Below, one piece after another: positions 45,601 through 57,103 of a stretch of 64,000 bases of DNA (within the stretch, counting starts at the first letter, position 1; every line of letters begins with the position of its first letter). This DNA comes from Orbilia blumenaviensis. Lineage: Eukaryota > Ascomycota > Orbiliomycetes > Orbiliales > Orbiliaceae. The notes below the pieces were generated by a model that made no database searches, was not told the origin of the DNA, and saw nothing but the letters and a program-made list of their open reading frames with translations. Made by a program: the position numbers and the translations under genes. The DNA lies in NCBI GenBank assembly GCA_036872755.1, contig JAVHNS010000001.1, positions 930,001 through 994,000 on the forward strand. The letters are read 5' to 3'.

Positions 45601-46762
45601 CCAGCCGCATGGACGGTATTTCCGGGCTATATGTCTATCTCCAGAACCATCTTACCGTTGGGATAAAACCGCTCTTATCTAGTACAGCATTCAGAAGTGT
45701 AGATTTGCCTATATATTAAACACTCAGCATATGTAGAGTAATATAGTAGAAGAAAGAGATATATTTACCGGCTCCAACCTCCCCGAGGAACCCAATGATT
45801 CCTTCGCACTCAATGTTGGAAGACAGAAAATTCTTGATATCTTCATGGATATCATTCAAGTGTGCGTCTACACTATTTTGGGTGAGAGCGTCGACGAACT
45901 TGCCAAGGTCTCCTAAGAGCTCTTTACATTTAGCGAATTGATTTCGAAGGACCTTCCCACCAGACAGTTCAGAATGGATAGCGAACTGCCCGGCACGAAG
46001 TCTCTGCTGGGCCGCTTCGGCCTCCAATGGATCAGTAACCTCTTCGGGAAGACTATCCAGATCGTTAGCCTCGGCAGTTGGAGGAGATCGTTGTGGCTGA
46101 CTTTCTCCTCTTTTTCTTTTCTGGGTGGCCGCATTGACTCCAGCAGCTAGTGCCTCTAAAATATGTGAGCTCTTCAACTCTTTAGGAGAGGGGCTACGAG
46201 GTGTCTCAGGAGACAGTGTGTCTCGAATGCCCCCCATCCTAAACGATTCTCCTCCCATGTTACTAGTCAATGAAAAAGGGATCGATGGGCATCTGCTAGA
46301 TGGTGGGAGAATTGGAGTCTGTGATCCTTGAAAGAACTCAGAATACATCTGTTGTCTAGATAGATATCCTGGTCGAGATGTCATAATCTCAGTAGGTCGG
46401 TATTCTTCATAGCTCCCCTCATGATGCTCTTCAGTGGGGGCGTAGCTGTCAATGATATCAGAAGTAGGTGGTGGAGACAATTGTTCACACTTCGTTTGAA
46501 CAGGCTGGGGGCCTTCACCTGGTACATTCTTCAGAGGTTCTTCCTGTTGTTTTTCTGGAGCAGGAGTTGCGAGCATGGTTTCAGCTTCTGTGTGATGACC
46601 TTCTTTCTCGGGTTTCTGAGAAACTCTGCGATTAATCCGTCCGCCCTGGCCCGACAAAGGAACACCGGTTGTCGTTGAGGGATTAGAAGAAGAGGAGATA
46701 TCCGGCCCAGAGGCCAAAATTTGGTTCTTCTTTCCCTTCCGGGTAGGATTTCGATTGGACAT
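42642..46762 (-). CDS. SLIP-GC/dynamin-like large GTPase, copy 2, with an in-frame TAG
   Basis: Thirteen exons: 46762-45769, 45708-45656, 45575-45118, 45061-44815, 44743-44628, 44558-44496, 44382-43995, 43920-43848, 43789-43730, 43617-43405, 43334-43196, 43138-43056 and 43000-42642. The first 300 or so residues are disordered with a basic KRKRG patch. The P-loop GEVGAGKS (327-334) spans the exon 1/2 junction, and G3 is DIPG (518-521). The switch-I Thr position carries Met356 (GYCMP), and the G4 site reads TTHLD without a lysine. All junctions stay in frame, but codon 952 (43089-43087) is TAG. About 129 further residues, continuing to 42642 with strong coding character, would be lost. It is therefore a truncated 951-residue protein, a recent pseudogene, or a sequence error. 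It is a paralogue of copy 1 in opposite orientation. Confidence 0.78.
43087..43089 (-). other. In-frame TAG in GTPase copy 2
   Basis: In the frame carried from exon 11, exon 12 reads LKGLM-TAG-DTYHTAKDMKG, and the frame then continues through exon 13. No GT-AG pair that I could find removes the stop and keeps the frame. Confidence 0.7.
44457..44477. repeat. TA/TG microsatellite in an intron
   Basis: A (TA)n run passes into (TG)n within the sixth intron of GTPase copy 2. Confidence 0.75.
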
Positions 46763-47421
46763 AGTGCCAATAAATTTCAGCTTAGAAACGGATATCCGAT
46801 TATTAGGAGATCTCGAGGTGCTATCTGGGAGGTCGATACTGATGCCTGGTGGTTTTGATGATGATTATGATGGTTGATGGTGAAGATACTGATGGCAAAC
46901 TTCTTGAGAGGGATGTAAAGGGAGATTCTCTGCTAAAGAGGGCTAACGTCCTAAATATTTCTCTTATGTAAACTATCACTTTCTATCAGATCGCCCGTAG
47001 CTATAAAACCCTAATATCGCAGGGCTTATCTACGAGCTACGTTACTGTTATCGATCATGCGAAATTCTATACATATACTTATGATATTATATCTGAATAA
47101 TAATATCAAAACTCTGAAGGGCCACGAGGTTACTACCAACTTGACTCGTCAGATGAACTGGCTTGATAGAATATCAAGTATGGGGTCTATTAACCACATA
47201 GCAATGATAGATCGGATGACAAGAACAAAATCTAGTTCCCGGAGTATAACGGTCGTTGAATTGATGAACTCAGTATACCTAACTACTAGCACTTGAACCA
47301 CGGCTTTTAAATTGGTTTCCCCTTTCATGATGCAGTCCACGCACGCTGATAAATGCGTTTCGATGTTGCTTTTATAGCCAATCTTAAAAAATGAGATTTC
47401 CTTGTCCAGAGTTTATATAAC
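46763..47421. other. Promoter region of GTPase copy 2 and 3' flank of the F-box gene
   Basis: A 659-nt gap with no gene. It holds the GTPase copy 2 promoter and the terminator of the minus-strand F-box gene. Confidence 0.45.
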
Positions 47422-48876
47422 CTAGTTTCCACCCATTTCTATGTCACCGGGATCCAAGGTCCGAATATCAACATTTTGTGGAGTCCAAGTATCCCTCCAG
47501 TCCGTGTATTGGAAAAGAACCGCACCTCGAAGATCCCTGACAACCTCGCCAACAAATCTAGCTGCAAACCACATTTGCTGCAACGTACCTATGCACTTAG
47601 CGAAATGCCAAAGGGTATCAAGCCCTTCAGGGCAGACACTAAGCTTCTCGCGAGGCTTACTCAGCTCGTCTTCGATATTTAGCACTCTAAGATAGGAAAG
47701 TTGTCCTAATATCGAGGCATGCGTCGGCTTTGCAAAATACAACACGTCAGTTTGTTGCCGATATCATCCTAGAGAACACAACTTGCAACGTAACGTGTTA
47801 CATACCTCGATTCTTCCTCCTATTATAGTCAAATATGAGACAACAGGTATACATCTGATGAATACTACCCCCTACCGTGTTAGTCAAACGTGATGGCTCC
47901 ATGGGTCTACCTTACTGATGTGTTAATACCATCTAATCCGTCTCTGGTGAACCTCCCGTATATGGTTACCTTCGTCAATGTATCCGGACCCCTTTGCAAA
48001 GAGTAGATTCCCTTTAAGATATTTGCGGCCCTATAGTCGCCAATCCGACTCAAAGCCGTTGTGGGTGACATATTGTCATCAGGTAGTGGGGGGTCCGCAC
48101 GCTCTCTCGCAAAGTCAATTGTGTAAGGCACATAAAGACGCCCCGAGACCCCAGGAGAATTCTCGAGTTCCCGAAGTCCAGAATAACTTCCACAAAATCG
48201 AATTATCCACTCGCTGCCAGCACTGAACTTGAGGGATTTCACGTGACGAAGAGACGTTTCTATTTGCTGTCGAAACCTTCGAAACATCCGGCGGAGACCG
48301 TTGCTCACGATCTCCGATCTAACCATAAAGTGCAGCTCTTCCACGCCAGCCGTAAACTGAAATAGATTAGAAACCAAGTTCATGAGAAGATTTAGGTCCG
48401 GTTTCATGACAGACATTGGCAACTCAGCCACAATAATCGCCCGAATGTCCATCACCAAGTGCAACCTCCTAACGCCCGATTATTTAAAACCTCAGTATGT
48501 GCTACTTCAAAACCTCCAATTAAACCATCGAGTATATTTCGAAACCTTACCTGACATACTGGAGAATCCAGTTAGAACGCATGTATATCTGCAACATAGT
48601 AATCGCAGACTGTTCCTCAACTACGTTGACCCTCAAGCACCGAAATAAAAACGGGAAGGATATAACTCTCAACCTCTTGCAACATCTTGAGATTGCGTCA
48701 AATCTACTGGCATTTGTGTATGCTCTGACTCCGGGTGGTCCCAGGGCCGTGGCCTTGGGGTAATTATAAGTATGTTCTAGGCCCTGCTGTTCGGCAATGG
48801 CATCTAAGCTCTTGAGGATCTTGAAGATGATTTCCGTCGGGAGGTTAACAATATGGGCCGCGGCATTGGCTGGCAT
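47422..48876 (-). CDS. F-box protein, 416 aa
   Basis: Four exons: 48876-48551, 48468-47916, 47871-47806 and 47727-47422, all in frame. The N-terminus carries an F-box-type helix pair (IVNLPTEIIFKILKSLD, residues 8-24, then SRCCKRLRVISFPFLFRCLRV). The remainder is leucine-rich and helical and resembles the divergent repeats of fungal F-box proteins, for example VEELHFMV, HVKSLKFS and YLRVLNIED. It probably bridges Skp1/Cullin-1 to an unknown substrate for ubiquitination. Fungal genomes have many such fast-changing F-box genes, so the substrate cannot be guessed. The last intron uses a CAAAG acceptor with a CTGAC branch point; this is the only acceptor that keeps the frame open. Confidence 0.78.
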
Positions 48877-49972
48877 GCTGTCCGGTGTTTGTTGGAACTA
48901 CACAAAGTACTTGTGAAGTACCTCGTAAGTAGATTCACACGGGATCTATAGTGTGAAAGATCCGATTATGGATGGGTCGTGAATGTTGCTAAGAATTAGG
49001 ATACCGCGGTTAAACAAAAACCAGGCTATAGAGCTCTTCCAACGGTTGGAATGACGGGAACAGGAGGAAGGCAACAGCTCGACGGATGGAACGTCAAGTC
49101 CCTATATAGATTTGAGCTCCAATCACGATCGGGGGGTAGAAGACACAAGGTTAGTGTAGCACCATGTTGCCCCGGTTTTGCTCTCAAGGTCATACCATTT
49201 CGCAACAATTAAACGAAACATCATTCTAATTGTGACAGAACCATATCACATTTTCATTCTTCAGGCCCTGTGTTTTGCTGGATTGATTCTTAAATTTTTT
49301 TGTTCCGCTGATCGGTAACCAACGAACCATGATTAAGGCTGCATCCATCCGGCTTTGTCTTGGAACCACGGCGCGCTGCGGCGCGCCGCACCCACCTACA
49401 TATCCTTAGAACTAGCGCTGCGCTGCGCTGTGCACAACGAGACATCCTTGTTGCACTGTTCGTAGAGCGTAAATATTAACTACTAGGCGGTGAGGCATAC
49501 CTACTATTTCTTTGCCAGTGGCCGGCCTTCAAGCATTGCACCTGGATATAGAATTCACATACCAGGCCATCCGTACGAGCTCAGTCGAGGCTATCATCTG
49601 CGGTTTGACTGTTTACCTGCATGGCCTCAAACCCTTGTCTCTCAATTTAATGCAGCACCTAAAGCAAACAACCAGCACACGTACGTTATATGCATTGCGC
49701 ATCTCGTGCATTGTGCCCCTCCGATTGACCCTTCGCGCACAAACGTCTAAATTCAGGCCGTTTGGACTCCGGCTCAATTAGCTAAAGCTAAAGCCTTTCA
49801 GAGGTACAACGGCGCACAGCCGTATGCAGCACAGCGAGGGCCCCGAGACGCAATTGTCGACTCAAGATCGACTTGTCAAGATCAAGAACAAAGCCGTCTA
49901 AAGTTGGTGGAATACTTTTGTGTAACGGTCGCAATTTCACACAAAATCAACACCATCTTTTTCCGTCTCGCG
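48877..49972. other. Divergent promoter region of the F-box and BTB genes
   Basis: About 1.1 kb between two genes facing away from each other. A GC-rich, low-complexity patch (GCGC/CTGCG units) lies at about 49370-49432. No gene is recognised. Confidence 0.45.
49370..49432. repeat. GC-rich low-complexity patch
   Basis: Overlapping GCGCGC and CTGCG units (GCGCGCTGCGGCGCGC, then GCGCTGCGCTGCGCTG) contrast with the AT-rich surroundings. It could form hairpins or be a CpG-rich promoter element. Confidence 0.5.
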
Positions 49973-51225
49973 ATGCTACCCGCTCCCGCTCCGAGGTCCA
50001 CGAACGTTCCCAGCTGTAATTTCATACTCCCGTAAGTGACCAAACACAAGTGACACCTTCCGACTTCAATTAAAAAGAATCCAAATCCCCTTACTTTCGG
50101 CCCCCGAAGTATACAGTCTAATTCCCAAGTAAAATTTTTTGATTATCATTAAGCTCCTTCAACAACCCAACCTTCTCAGACCTCACTATCCTCTCCGGCC
50201 CTTCTAAGATATCATTCCACGTCCACAAGGTGATAGTATCCGCAACATCCAACTTCTTTAAAACATGCTGCAATGCCGGAAATTATTCCAACAACGGTTC
50301 CCAGATCATAGAGCTCCCAAATATCCCCCCCACGGTCTTACAGACTATCTTACTCTGGCAGTATGGCCAACCATACGTCCTACCTCCCAATCCACCACCT
50401 TTATCTTCTGGTGCCCAAGAAACTAAAGCTGTGGGCAAGCCCGAAGGAAACGACGAGTCATTCATAATTACTACGTACTCAGCAGCAGCCTACCTTCAGA
50501 TTGCACTTCTGCAAACCACAATCCTCGCAGTCATTGCCGATGAATTCCGTTTCCGACCATGGATTCGTTTTACCAGGCCAGTAGACTTTATCGACGCATT
50601 GTGTAACAACAATGACAGCTCTTGTCTCCAAATCTACAAGATAGAACCTATCACAGCGACAACTGCTTCCGCCACACGCACTACTGATGCTTCAACCGGC
50701 ATGTTTCCTGCTGCATGCTACTCCGGAAACGTAAATCGTGTACGTACAAGGGACGAACATGCAGCGATCATTGAGTGTGTATCTGTTATGGTTGCGTCAC
50801 ATAATTTCAAGGATCTAGCGAATGAGATTGAAACCTTGAAAAATGAGAAACTTAAGGTAAAGAAGGAAGAAGCAGAAGGTGCGACAAGGGGTTTAGATGA
50901 TGATCCTAACGATATATTTTTTACGGTAATATTGCCGGTGTGGGAGGACTTTGTGAGAAAGAAGGAGGAAAAGAGAGTGTTGGATCCTCGTAATGAGTAT
51001 GTCACGATCAATTCGATTTCAGGGTCCTACCTTCGAGAGCATTCCGTTGGGATTGTGAATGTTTCGCTTTTTTTTTTTGTTTGCTACCAGACAAGTTTCT
51101 GCGTTCTCTTCTTTGTTTGCTCTTCATGCACCATGCAAGCTTCAACAGACTCCAGCTTTTTTTTTTGTGAACAATTTCAGGCTCAAAAGGCGTTCCTGCG
51201 GTTTGCCTCGAGTGCCGTCATTTGA
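49973..51225 (+). CDS. BTB/POZ domain protein (3' end uncertain)
   Basis: Exon 1 is 49973-50031; a 122-nt intron (GTAAGT donor, ATTAAG acceptor) leads to exon 2 from 50154. The junction creates FNNPTFSDLTILSG, the start of a classical BTB/POZ domain, which continues with FHVHKVIVSATSNFFKTCC and ELPNIPPTVLQTILLWQYG. BTB proteins dimerise and often link Cullin-3 or other partners. The middle is charged and helical, and the second half of exon 2 is less conserved. The unspliced frame runs to 51225, but a GTATGT donor at about 50998 and an acceptor at about 51180 could instead give a different C-terminus. Without transcripts I cannot decide. The frame also crosses T-rich tracts that look intronic, which favours the spliced form. 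Confidence 0.65.
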
Positions 51226-51828
51226 GCCTAGTTTCTGCATGCATGACCATCTAGGTGAGCCACGGTTTGTACACATTTTACTAACGGGGAGTTTCTCATC
51301 TTAGCCCTCGAGTTTTCAGGCAGTCAAAGACTCAACCAAAGGCCCCAAAAATCGTCTACCGCCTGATCGATCTTTCTGTCCTAGTTGGGTTTGTTTGGCT
51401 TGTTTATCACTACTGGGAAATATCATCTTTTATATTGGGATGGGCTTCTATGATATTTGGGATCTGTTGTTTCTTAGTTATATCTATTTCGATGTATCGG
51501 TTACATCGGCAAGGTGTTTGGTCTTGGTGATCTTGTGGTGAAATTAGAGTGGGATGCCTCTAGGAGGAATTCGGGTGTTTGGTCCGACCGGACAAGGCTG
51601 CGGAAAATTCTAGTCCAAATTTACAAATGAAGAATTTCTTTGGTAGAATCTCAAGATATTGATACATCTAGAGTACACTTTCATCATGAAGTACTTCAAA
51701 GTGAATGCTTCTAAGAACGCCGTGAAAACAGACCCGTTATCGTACAATTACTAGTATATGAACGAAATTGATATTTCGTCTGAGAAGTCCGTATCTCTAA
51801 TCGACGAACTTCACGCCCTAGGTTCACT
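51226..51828. other. Convergent 3' region of the BTB gene and RRP9
   Basis: A 603-nt gap. The first part may still belong to a spliced BTB transcript. No other gene is seen. Confidence 0.4.
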
Positions 51829-53659
51829 CTAGGACGTCCCACTAACCTGCTTCCCCACCCTATCAACCACGAACATAACAGCGGCATTTCTGCCCTTAAC
51901 TTTCAGCCATCTCCCCATCCTCATTTCCTGCCCAATGCCTGCCACAACCACGCAACTCTCATCTTCCCTCCCTGAATTCTTCTCATACACCGCCAGGCTA
52001 TTAACCACCCCTCTGAATGGTGTCTTTGTTTCCACATCATCCAACTTAACGCCACCTTCATCTTCAACCCCGATCATCCCGACAGATTCAATACTTCTTT
52101 TATCATCCGCGATTTTCCAGACCCTAACACACCCATCCCAACTCCCAGAGAAAAGCACATCGGAATAGGGGATTCCTGCTAGTGAAGTGATGCAATAAGG
52201 TTGTCGTGGAATCTTTACTTCCTCGGGGTCCGCTTCCGCAGAATGATCTGTTGGGTTTATCGAAGGTTGTAGGCCATGTGCTGTCGGTATTGTAAATACT
52301 GGTTTTTTCTTATGTAGCGACCAAAGCGATATAGACCTGTTGCTGAATTTAGCCGTATGTCAAATATATACCAGTAACCGTCCATAAAATCTTACCCGTT
52401 ATCGCCTCCTGTCACAAAATGCTCCTCATCAACCATGCAGACGCAGTCAATACTGCCTTCCGTGTATGCCACCTCCTCCACGGCCTCCGGCTCAGCTCTT
52501 CTCCTAACTCTACCCTCTCCACCACCTCTGAATACCAACTGGGTTTCATCCACAATTTTCCATAACCTTGCACTTTTATCGCGAGCACCGACAGTCACAC
52601 ACCTTTCGTAGGCCAACGAATCAATCCCCACAACTTCATCCTGATGTCCAAACAATGTTTCCACATATGTCATCTCATCCAAACTCCACAGTTTTATCGT
52701 TCTGTCCGAGCTGCAGCTGTATAGTTGATTCGTGCCTCGTCTGAACACTAGCCCATTGACAGCGTCTCTATGATGCTTGAAGACCTTGACTGGTTTTAAC
52801 GTTTCCGCATCCCAGATTACAATACGCGAATCCTTTCCACCTGTTGCCACATACTTCCCGTCTGGTGAAGCTGCGACACAAAGGATGGCGTCGATGTGGC
52901 CTTGGTATGTCGCATCCGCTTTTCGGTTCCCACGAGTATAAGAGCCCTTTACACAGCGAACTTGTTTTGGTTTCAATCCTTCTTCTTTAGATGCAGCCTC
53001 CGAGATACCATTAGCGCGCGAAGAGATAGATGCTGGGAATTTCCATTTAATTAAGGCGACGTCCTTGGTCGTTGTGTAAATATATGGGTGGCAGATTGCT
53101 ACAGATGTTGTAGATTTGAATGCATGGCGGAATTGAATAGGTGAGGAGGTGGAGAATGAGAGAGAGTTTGCAATGTGGCGGTAGAGTTTGCCGTGTGTTT
53201 CTGCGACTGAAGATTTTAGACGTTCTGCGATGAGATCGCGATCGATGTCCGCAGCGTCGAAGCCGTACTCTTCTATTAAGTCATGATGAAATTGATATTA
53301 GTAATTATGAATATGACATAGAGACCTTCTAGCATTAAAGAATGTATCTAATTTCGAGTTTCAAGAGACCTACCAGTCTCTGTTCGCAGATTATCGAGGT
53401 ACTGCTGCGCAAGTCGTAACCGCTTTTCAGCTTCCGTTTCTCCCAAAATCGATTCGTCATCGCTATCTTCAGCTGAAACTATGCTTGCAGAGTCGATTGA
53501 ATCATCATCGTCGCTCGATATCTCTTCGTCGCGGACCTGTCGCTTCTTCGAAGGTGGTTTCGCTGTCCCAGATGCTTTCCTCGATGAATTGACTGGAGTA
53601 TCTGTGCCCGATCGCTTGCGCTTCCGCTGTGAAGCGGGGGCGGTAAAGAAGGAGGACAT
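51829..53659 (-). CDS. RRP9: U3 small nucleolar RNA-interacting protein 2 (Rrp9/U3-55K)
   Basis: Three exons: 53659-53374, 53272-52396 and 52336-51829, giving 556 residues, near the usual family length. The N-terminus is basic then acidic and disordered (QRKRKRSG, then SSDDDDS), as in other Rrp9 proteins. The remainder forms WD40 repeats, for example HIDAILCVAASPDGKYVATGG, RIVIWDAETL, SSDRTIKLWSL, SARLWKIV and SISLWSL. Rrp9 binds the box B/C motif of U3 snoRNA in the nucleolus and is needed for early 18S rRNA processing in the small-subunit processome. It is divergent from PRE1 across 437 nt, so shared control of growth genes is conceivable. The identity is firm from domain order and the N-terminal pattern. 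Confidence 0.9.
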
Positions 53660-54096
53660 GTGGAGAAGATCTCTTATTGGTGGTGGTGGATGAAGGATAG
53701 AGAAAAGCGAAAGTCTTGAATATCCAAGAACGCCTGTCCAAATTTTTTTTTTTGCAGGGGATCCACAGAAACGTTTTAAGCCGCAGGAAGATGCACCGCC
53801 ACGTGCGCATTTGCTGTGGCTAGAGCCATTGTGTGGCGAGTGAGAAGCTCCAACACGAACCTCACATTCGTTAGCTGGGCTTGCGTACTACACTCTACCC
53901 GTCTCCAGTTTATCTTGAGCTTCATCCATCCATCCTCGACACGGACTCAGCTTTGTCTTCGGGCATCACGTAAACGAGGGATTAAGAGCTTCGCACGGAC
54001 AGTTTTACTTTTTCTGAAGCTTCTTGCCAGCTCAATCTGCCTGATACACCTACCTTTTTTCTCCACCAGTTGCCCACTATCTCCACATAGCCCACC
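53660..54096. promoter_or_regulatory. Divergent promoter region of RRP9 and PRE1
   Basis: The 437-nt gap between the RRP9 ATG and the first base of the PRE1 ATG includes both 5' leaders. No specific site is identified. Confidence 0.45.
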
Positions 54097-54770
54097 ATGT
54101 AAGTCAAGTACCTGCTACATCATCCGGAGCAAGTATATGACTTCACGATCTATCTATCTATATCTAACGTATCTAAAACAACAGGGACGTCCTCCTCGGC
54201 ATCCGTGGCAAAGACTTTGTCCTAATCGGCACCTCCAAAGCCTTCCTGCACGGCATCACCGTCGTCAAGTCGACAGATGACAAGACCCGCGCCTTAAACG
54301 ACCACACCCTGCTGGCTTTCTCCGGTGAAGCCGGTGATACCATCCAGTTCGCTGAATTCATCCAAGCAAACACCCAGCTATACACCATGCGTCACTCCTC
54401 AGACCTCCCTGTCTCCTCTGTAGCCAGCTTTGTCAGAACAGAGTTGGCTAGCAGTCTTCGCAGCAGACATCCTTACACAGTTAATATGTTGATTGGAGGG
54501 TATGATACTAAGAAGAGCGAACCACAGCTATACTGGTTGGATTATTTGGCTTCGTCGGCTGAGATCCCGTATGCCGCTCACGGGTATGCACAGTACTATT
54601 GTCTGAGTATTTTGGACGCGCATTATAAGAAGGGTATGGGTGTTGAGGAAGTAGCTGGCCTGATGAGGGATTGTCACGAAGAGCTAAAGAGGAGAATGCC
54701 GATCGATTTCAAGGGTCTGCTGGTGAAGATTGTTGATAAGGACGGTATTAGGGAGCTCGAGGGGTTCTAG
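54097..54770 (+). CDS. PRE1: Proteasome subunit beta type-4 (Pre1; human PSMB2)
   Basis: The start codon is split. Exon 1 contributes only AT (54097-54098), followed by GTAAGT; the 86-nt intron ends CAACAG at 54184, and exon 2 (54185-54770) supplies the G. Together they give ATG GAC GTC and a 195-residue protein, MDVLLGIRGKDFVLIGTSKA at its N-terminus, as expected for this subunit. It is a non-catalytic beta subunit of the 20S proteasome core: it keeps the Ntn-hydrolase fold but has no N-terminal active threonine. The body is recognisable (FSGEAGDTIQFAEFIQAN, MLIGGYD, LYWLDYLASSAEIPYAAHGY). No other in-frame ATG would keep this N-terminus, so the intron must be spliced for normal initiation. 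Confidence 0.92.
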
Positions 54771-55367
54771 ATCAGCGGTGTAATTGAAAGTTCTTGCATT
54801 GAGATCTAGCTAGCTATGCAACATAGAATTTTATGGCATAGGATTAAAGTGCAACCGGATGGTATTTCCGCCGCTTTCACCAGCATCCACCCATCCCTTT
54901 TGTGACTCGTTAGGAGCTTAGTGATGGGTATAGGCCGGCAACCGCCGCGTCATCACTTCAACAAACACTTCCAGCGGACGTTCTCTAGTTATTTACGCTT
55001 ACGGTCATGTGAACAGTGAAAATATCATGGTGGAACGTCATCAAGACGCATTAAGTTAGCATATGATCTACCGCGTTCTAATAGGTAGAATAGAGTTCCC
55101 AGGACAGAACAAGGAAATACCATCTCCACGATATCTACGACAAACCGCCAAGAAGTGATTCGTATGGGATCAATTGTGAAAAAGAAAACGGAAGCCAAAT
55201 AAGGAAGAAAGCTACATGTTTTGTGCCAATTCCGACGCGTGCCTAACAATAGACTAAACGCAGGACCCAAGTTCCATCCTACCCTGTAGGCAGACTTCCC
55301 ACCTGGACCGCCTAAGGACCCCCTCTCGGGAGGGCGATGCCAAAGACATGAGGGCCGAGTAAACCCC
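54771..55367. other. Convergent 3' region of PRE1 and tropomyosin
   Basis: A 597-nt gap with no gene. Long minus-strand frames here merely extend past the tropomyosin stop in another frame. Confidence 0.45.
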
Positions 55368-56069
55368 TTAAAGATTCTCCAAACTGGAAGCAAGCTCGTC
55401 GAGTTCGGCCTTAGCCTTCTTGTATTTCTCGACTTCCTCCTCGTATTTCTTTTCCCAGCTGTCACGTTCAGCCTCCACAGATTGGACTTTGCGCTCGAAG
55501 TGCTCGGCCTTTACATCGGTAAGACGCAGCCTATAGTTAAGTATTATCAATTCCAGATCAGTCATTTATTCCAACATTTCTTTGGTAGTACCTTGACATC
55601 GGCTAGAACGGCAGGAAACGGGATCGCAAAGGGGTTAGCATCATCTGAACACTAGGAAAGTACATACTTCTCGATAGTCTCCTTCAACTGCTTCTCCGTT
55701 GTCTCGGCCTCTTCCTCGAGGACAGTGACCTTCCTCTGCAAATTATCACTGGTTACGCCGAGGTTCGCACCTGCTGTAGCTTCTTTCTTGGCCTCAGAGA
55801 GTTGTCCCTCAAGTTTTTCGACGTCGCTCTCAAGATGGGTGTTCTTGTTGGTCAAAGAGGTGATGTCGCTCTCCTTGGTCATCAGCTCAGCTTCGAGCGT
55901 CTTGATCTTTTCCGCCAGCTCCTCATTCTTCTTGTTGGCTTCCTCGAGGGCAGCAGCCTGGTTTTGAAGTTTCTATAGAAAAAAATGGTTATTAGTTCAG
56001 GCTGTCCCCTGTGAAGCTGGGTGGTGTAGAAAGGACCCATTTGGCTCATACCTCCTTGATTCTGTCCAT
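55368..56069 (-). CDS. TPM1: Tropomyosin, 161 aa
   Basis: Three exons: 56069-56052, 55972-55668 and 55530-55368, giving 161 residues, the length of the short fungal tropomyosin. The whole protein is one alpha-helical coiled coil with heptad hydrophobics, starting MDRIKEKLQNQAAALEEANK and ending ELDELASSLENL. It polymerises head to tail along formin-nucleated actin cables, and stabilises them for polarised growth, vesicle transport and the contractile ring. The first exon is just 18 coding bases (MDRIKE). The 137-nt second intron contains a further acceptor-like site (CCGTTCTAG, near 55604) followed by a short open frame, a possible alternative C-terminus. The gene is divergent from the securin-like gene. 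Confidence 0.93.
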
Positions 56070-57103
56070 GATGAATTAAAAATACGGGAAGTGTTCTGGT
56101 AACTTTTGACGAAATTTGAATTAAACGGAAGGATGAAAAACGGATGAGGCCCTAAATAAGAATAAGAATCGTGAGAGGTCAGCCGGTGTTCAGGTGTTAC
56201 GTGTCTGGTCCCAGCTTCATGTGATGTGATACAAATGTGATAGCTTCGAGGTGGGGTTGCAGAACCGATACTAGGCAGATAGAGGGGAAGCAAACGGACG
56301 AACGAACGCACGCACGAGTAGTTAAGCTGACGTACAACAACGAGGATGATGCTTGGGAAGCTTGGTGTTTCGGGGAGAATTGCAGCCAAAGAAGAATTGA
56401 GATTGGATGAGAAAAAAGGGGTCAGCTTACCAGGGGCAGATTTTATAACGTCGATGGAGTTTGGTTCAAAGGGACAAGTTGGAAGGAGGCGGGAAGAAGA
56501 GGAGGTGTCCTGTGGCCGGCGGGCTGGTCTTCTGTGGGTCGGCGGCGACTTAGCTCAGTTTAGCTGGTCCAGCCAGTTGAAGGAGGGGCAGCAGATCGCC
56601 CATTGGCTAACGTTTTGTGTTGTGCGTTGCTGGGGTGATCTGCCATTCTATTTACACGGCGCCGCTTGTTAGTCGTGATGCAGGCCCCAAAACACCATCA
56701 CCAGGTCATCTGGGCCGACACTTGCAACATCAGTAACCAGACGCGACGACGACATCTACAACGACTGATACGACGATCTATCAACAACTCAACGCTCTTT
56801 CACAACTCATAATAATATGTAGCAGCCACCCAGCCATCCCGCTTACTTCAACGCCAACCTCCGTTTTCAACTTCTCCGACGCCTTCGACTTCACCACATT
56901 CCTCATCCCGTATATATATACGCCACGAAAATTCGCCTTCCTCTTCATCATAGAGCCCAAACACGACTATAAAGAGTTCTTTGTTCCTTTTTTATCTCTC
57001 AATTCTTCCCGACAAAAAAACATTCACACTGCATCTTTCTCGAATTCGACAAATCTACGACCAACCGCGACAACAACAATAACAACAACAAACGGTTATC
57101 AAG
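56070..57103. promoter_or_regulatory. Divergent promoter region of tropomyosin and the securin-like gene
   Basis: A 1034-nt gap between two ATGs facing away. It includes the C/A-rich leader of the plus-strand gene (CAACAACAATAACAACAACA near 57071). No gene is recognised. Confidence 0.45.

Noticed and set aside
55025..55465. Minus-strand frame overlapping the tropomyosin 3' end
   Set aside because: Out of frame with the tropomyosin coiled coil, and no recognisable content.
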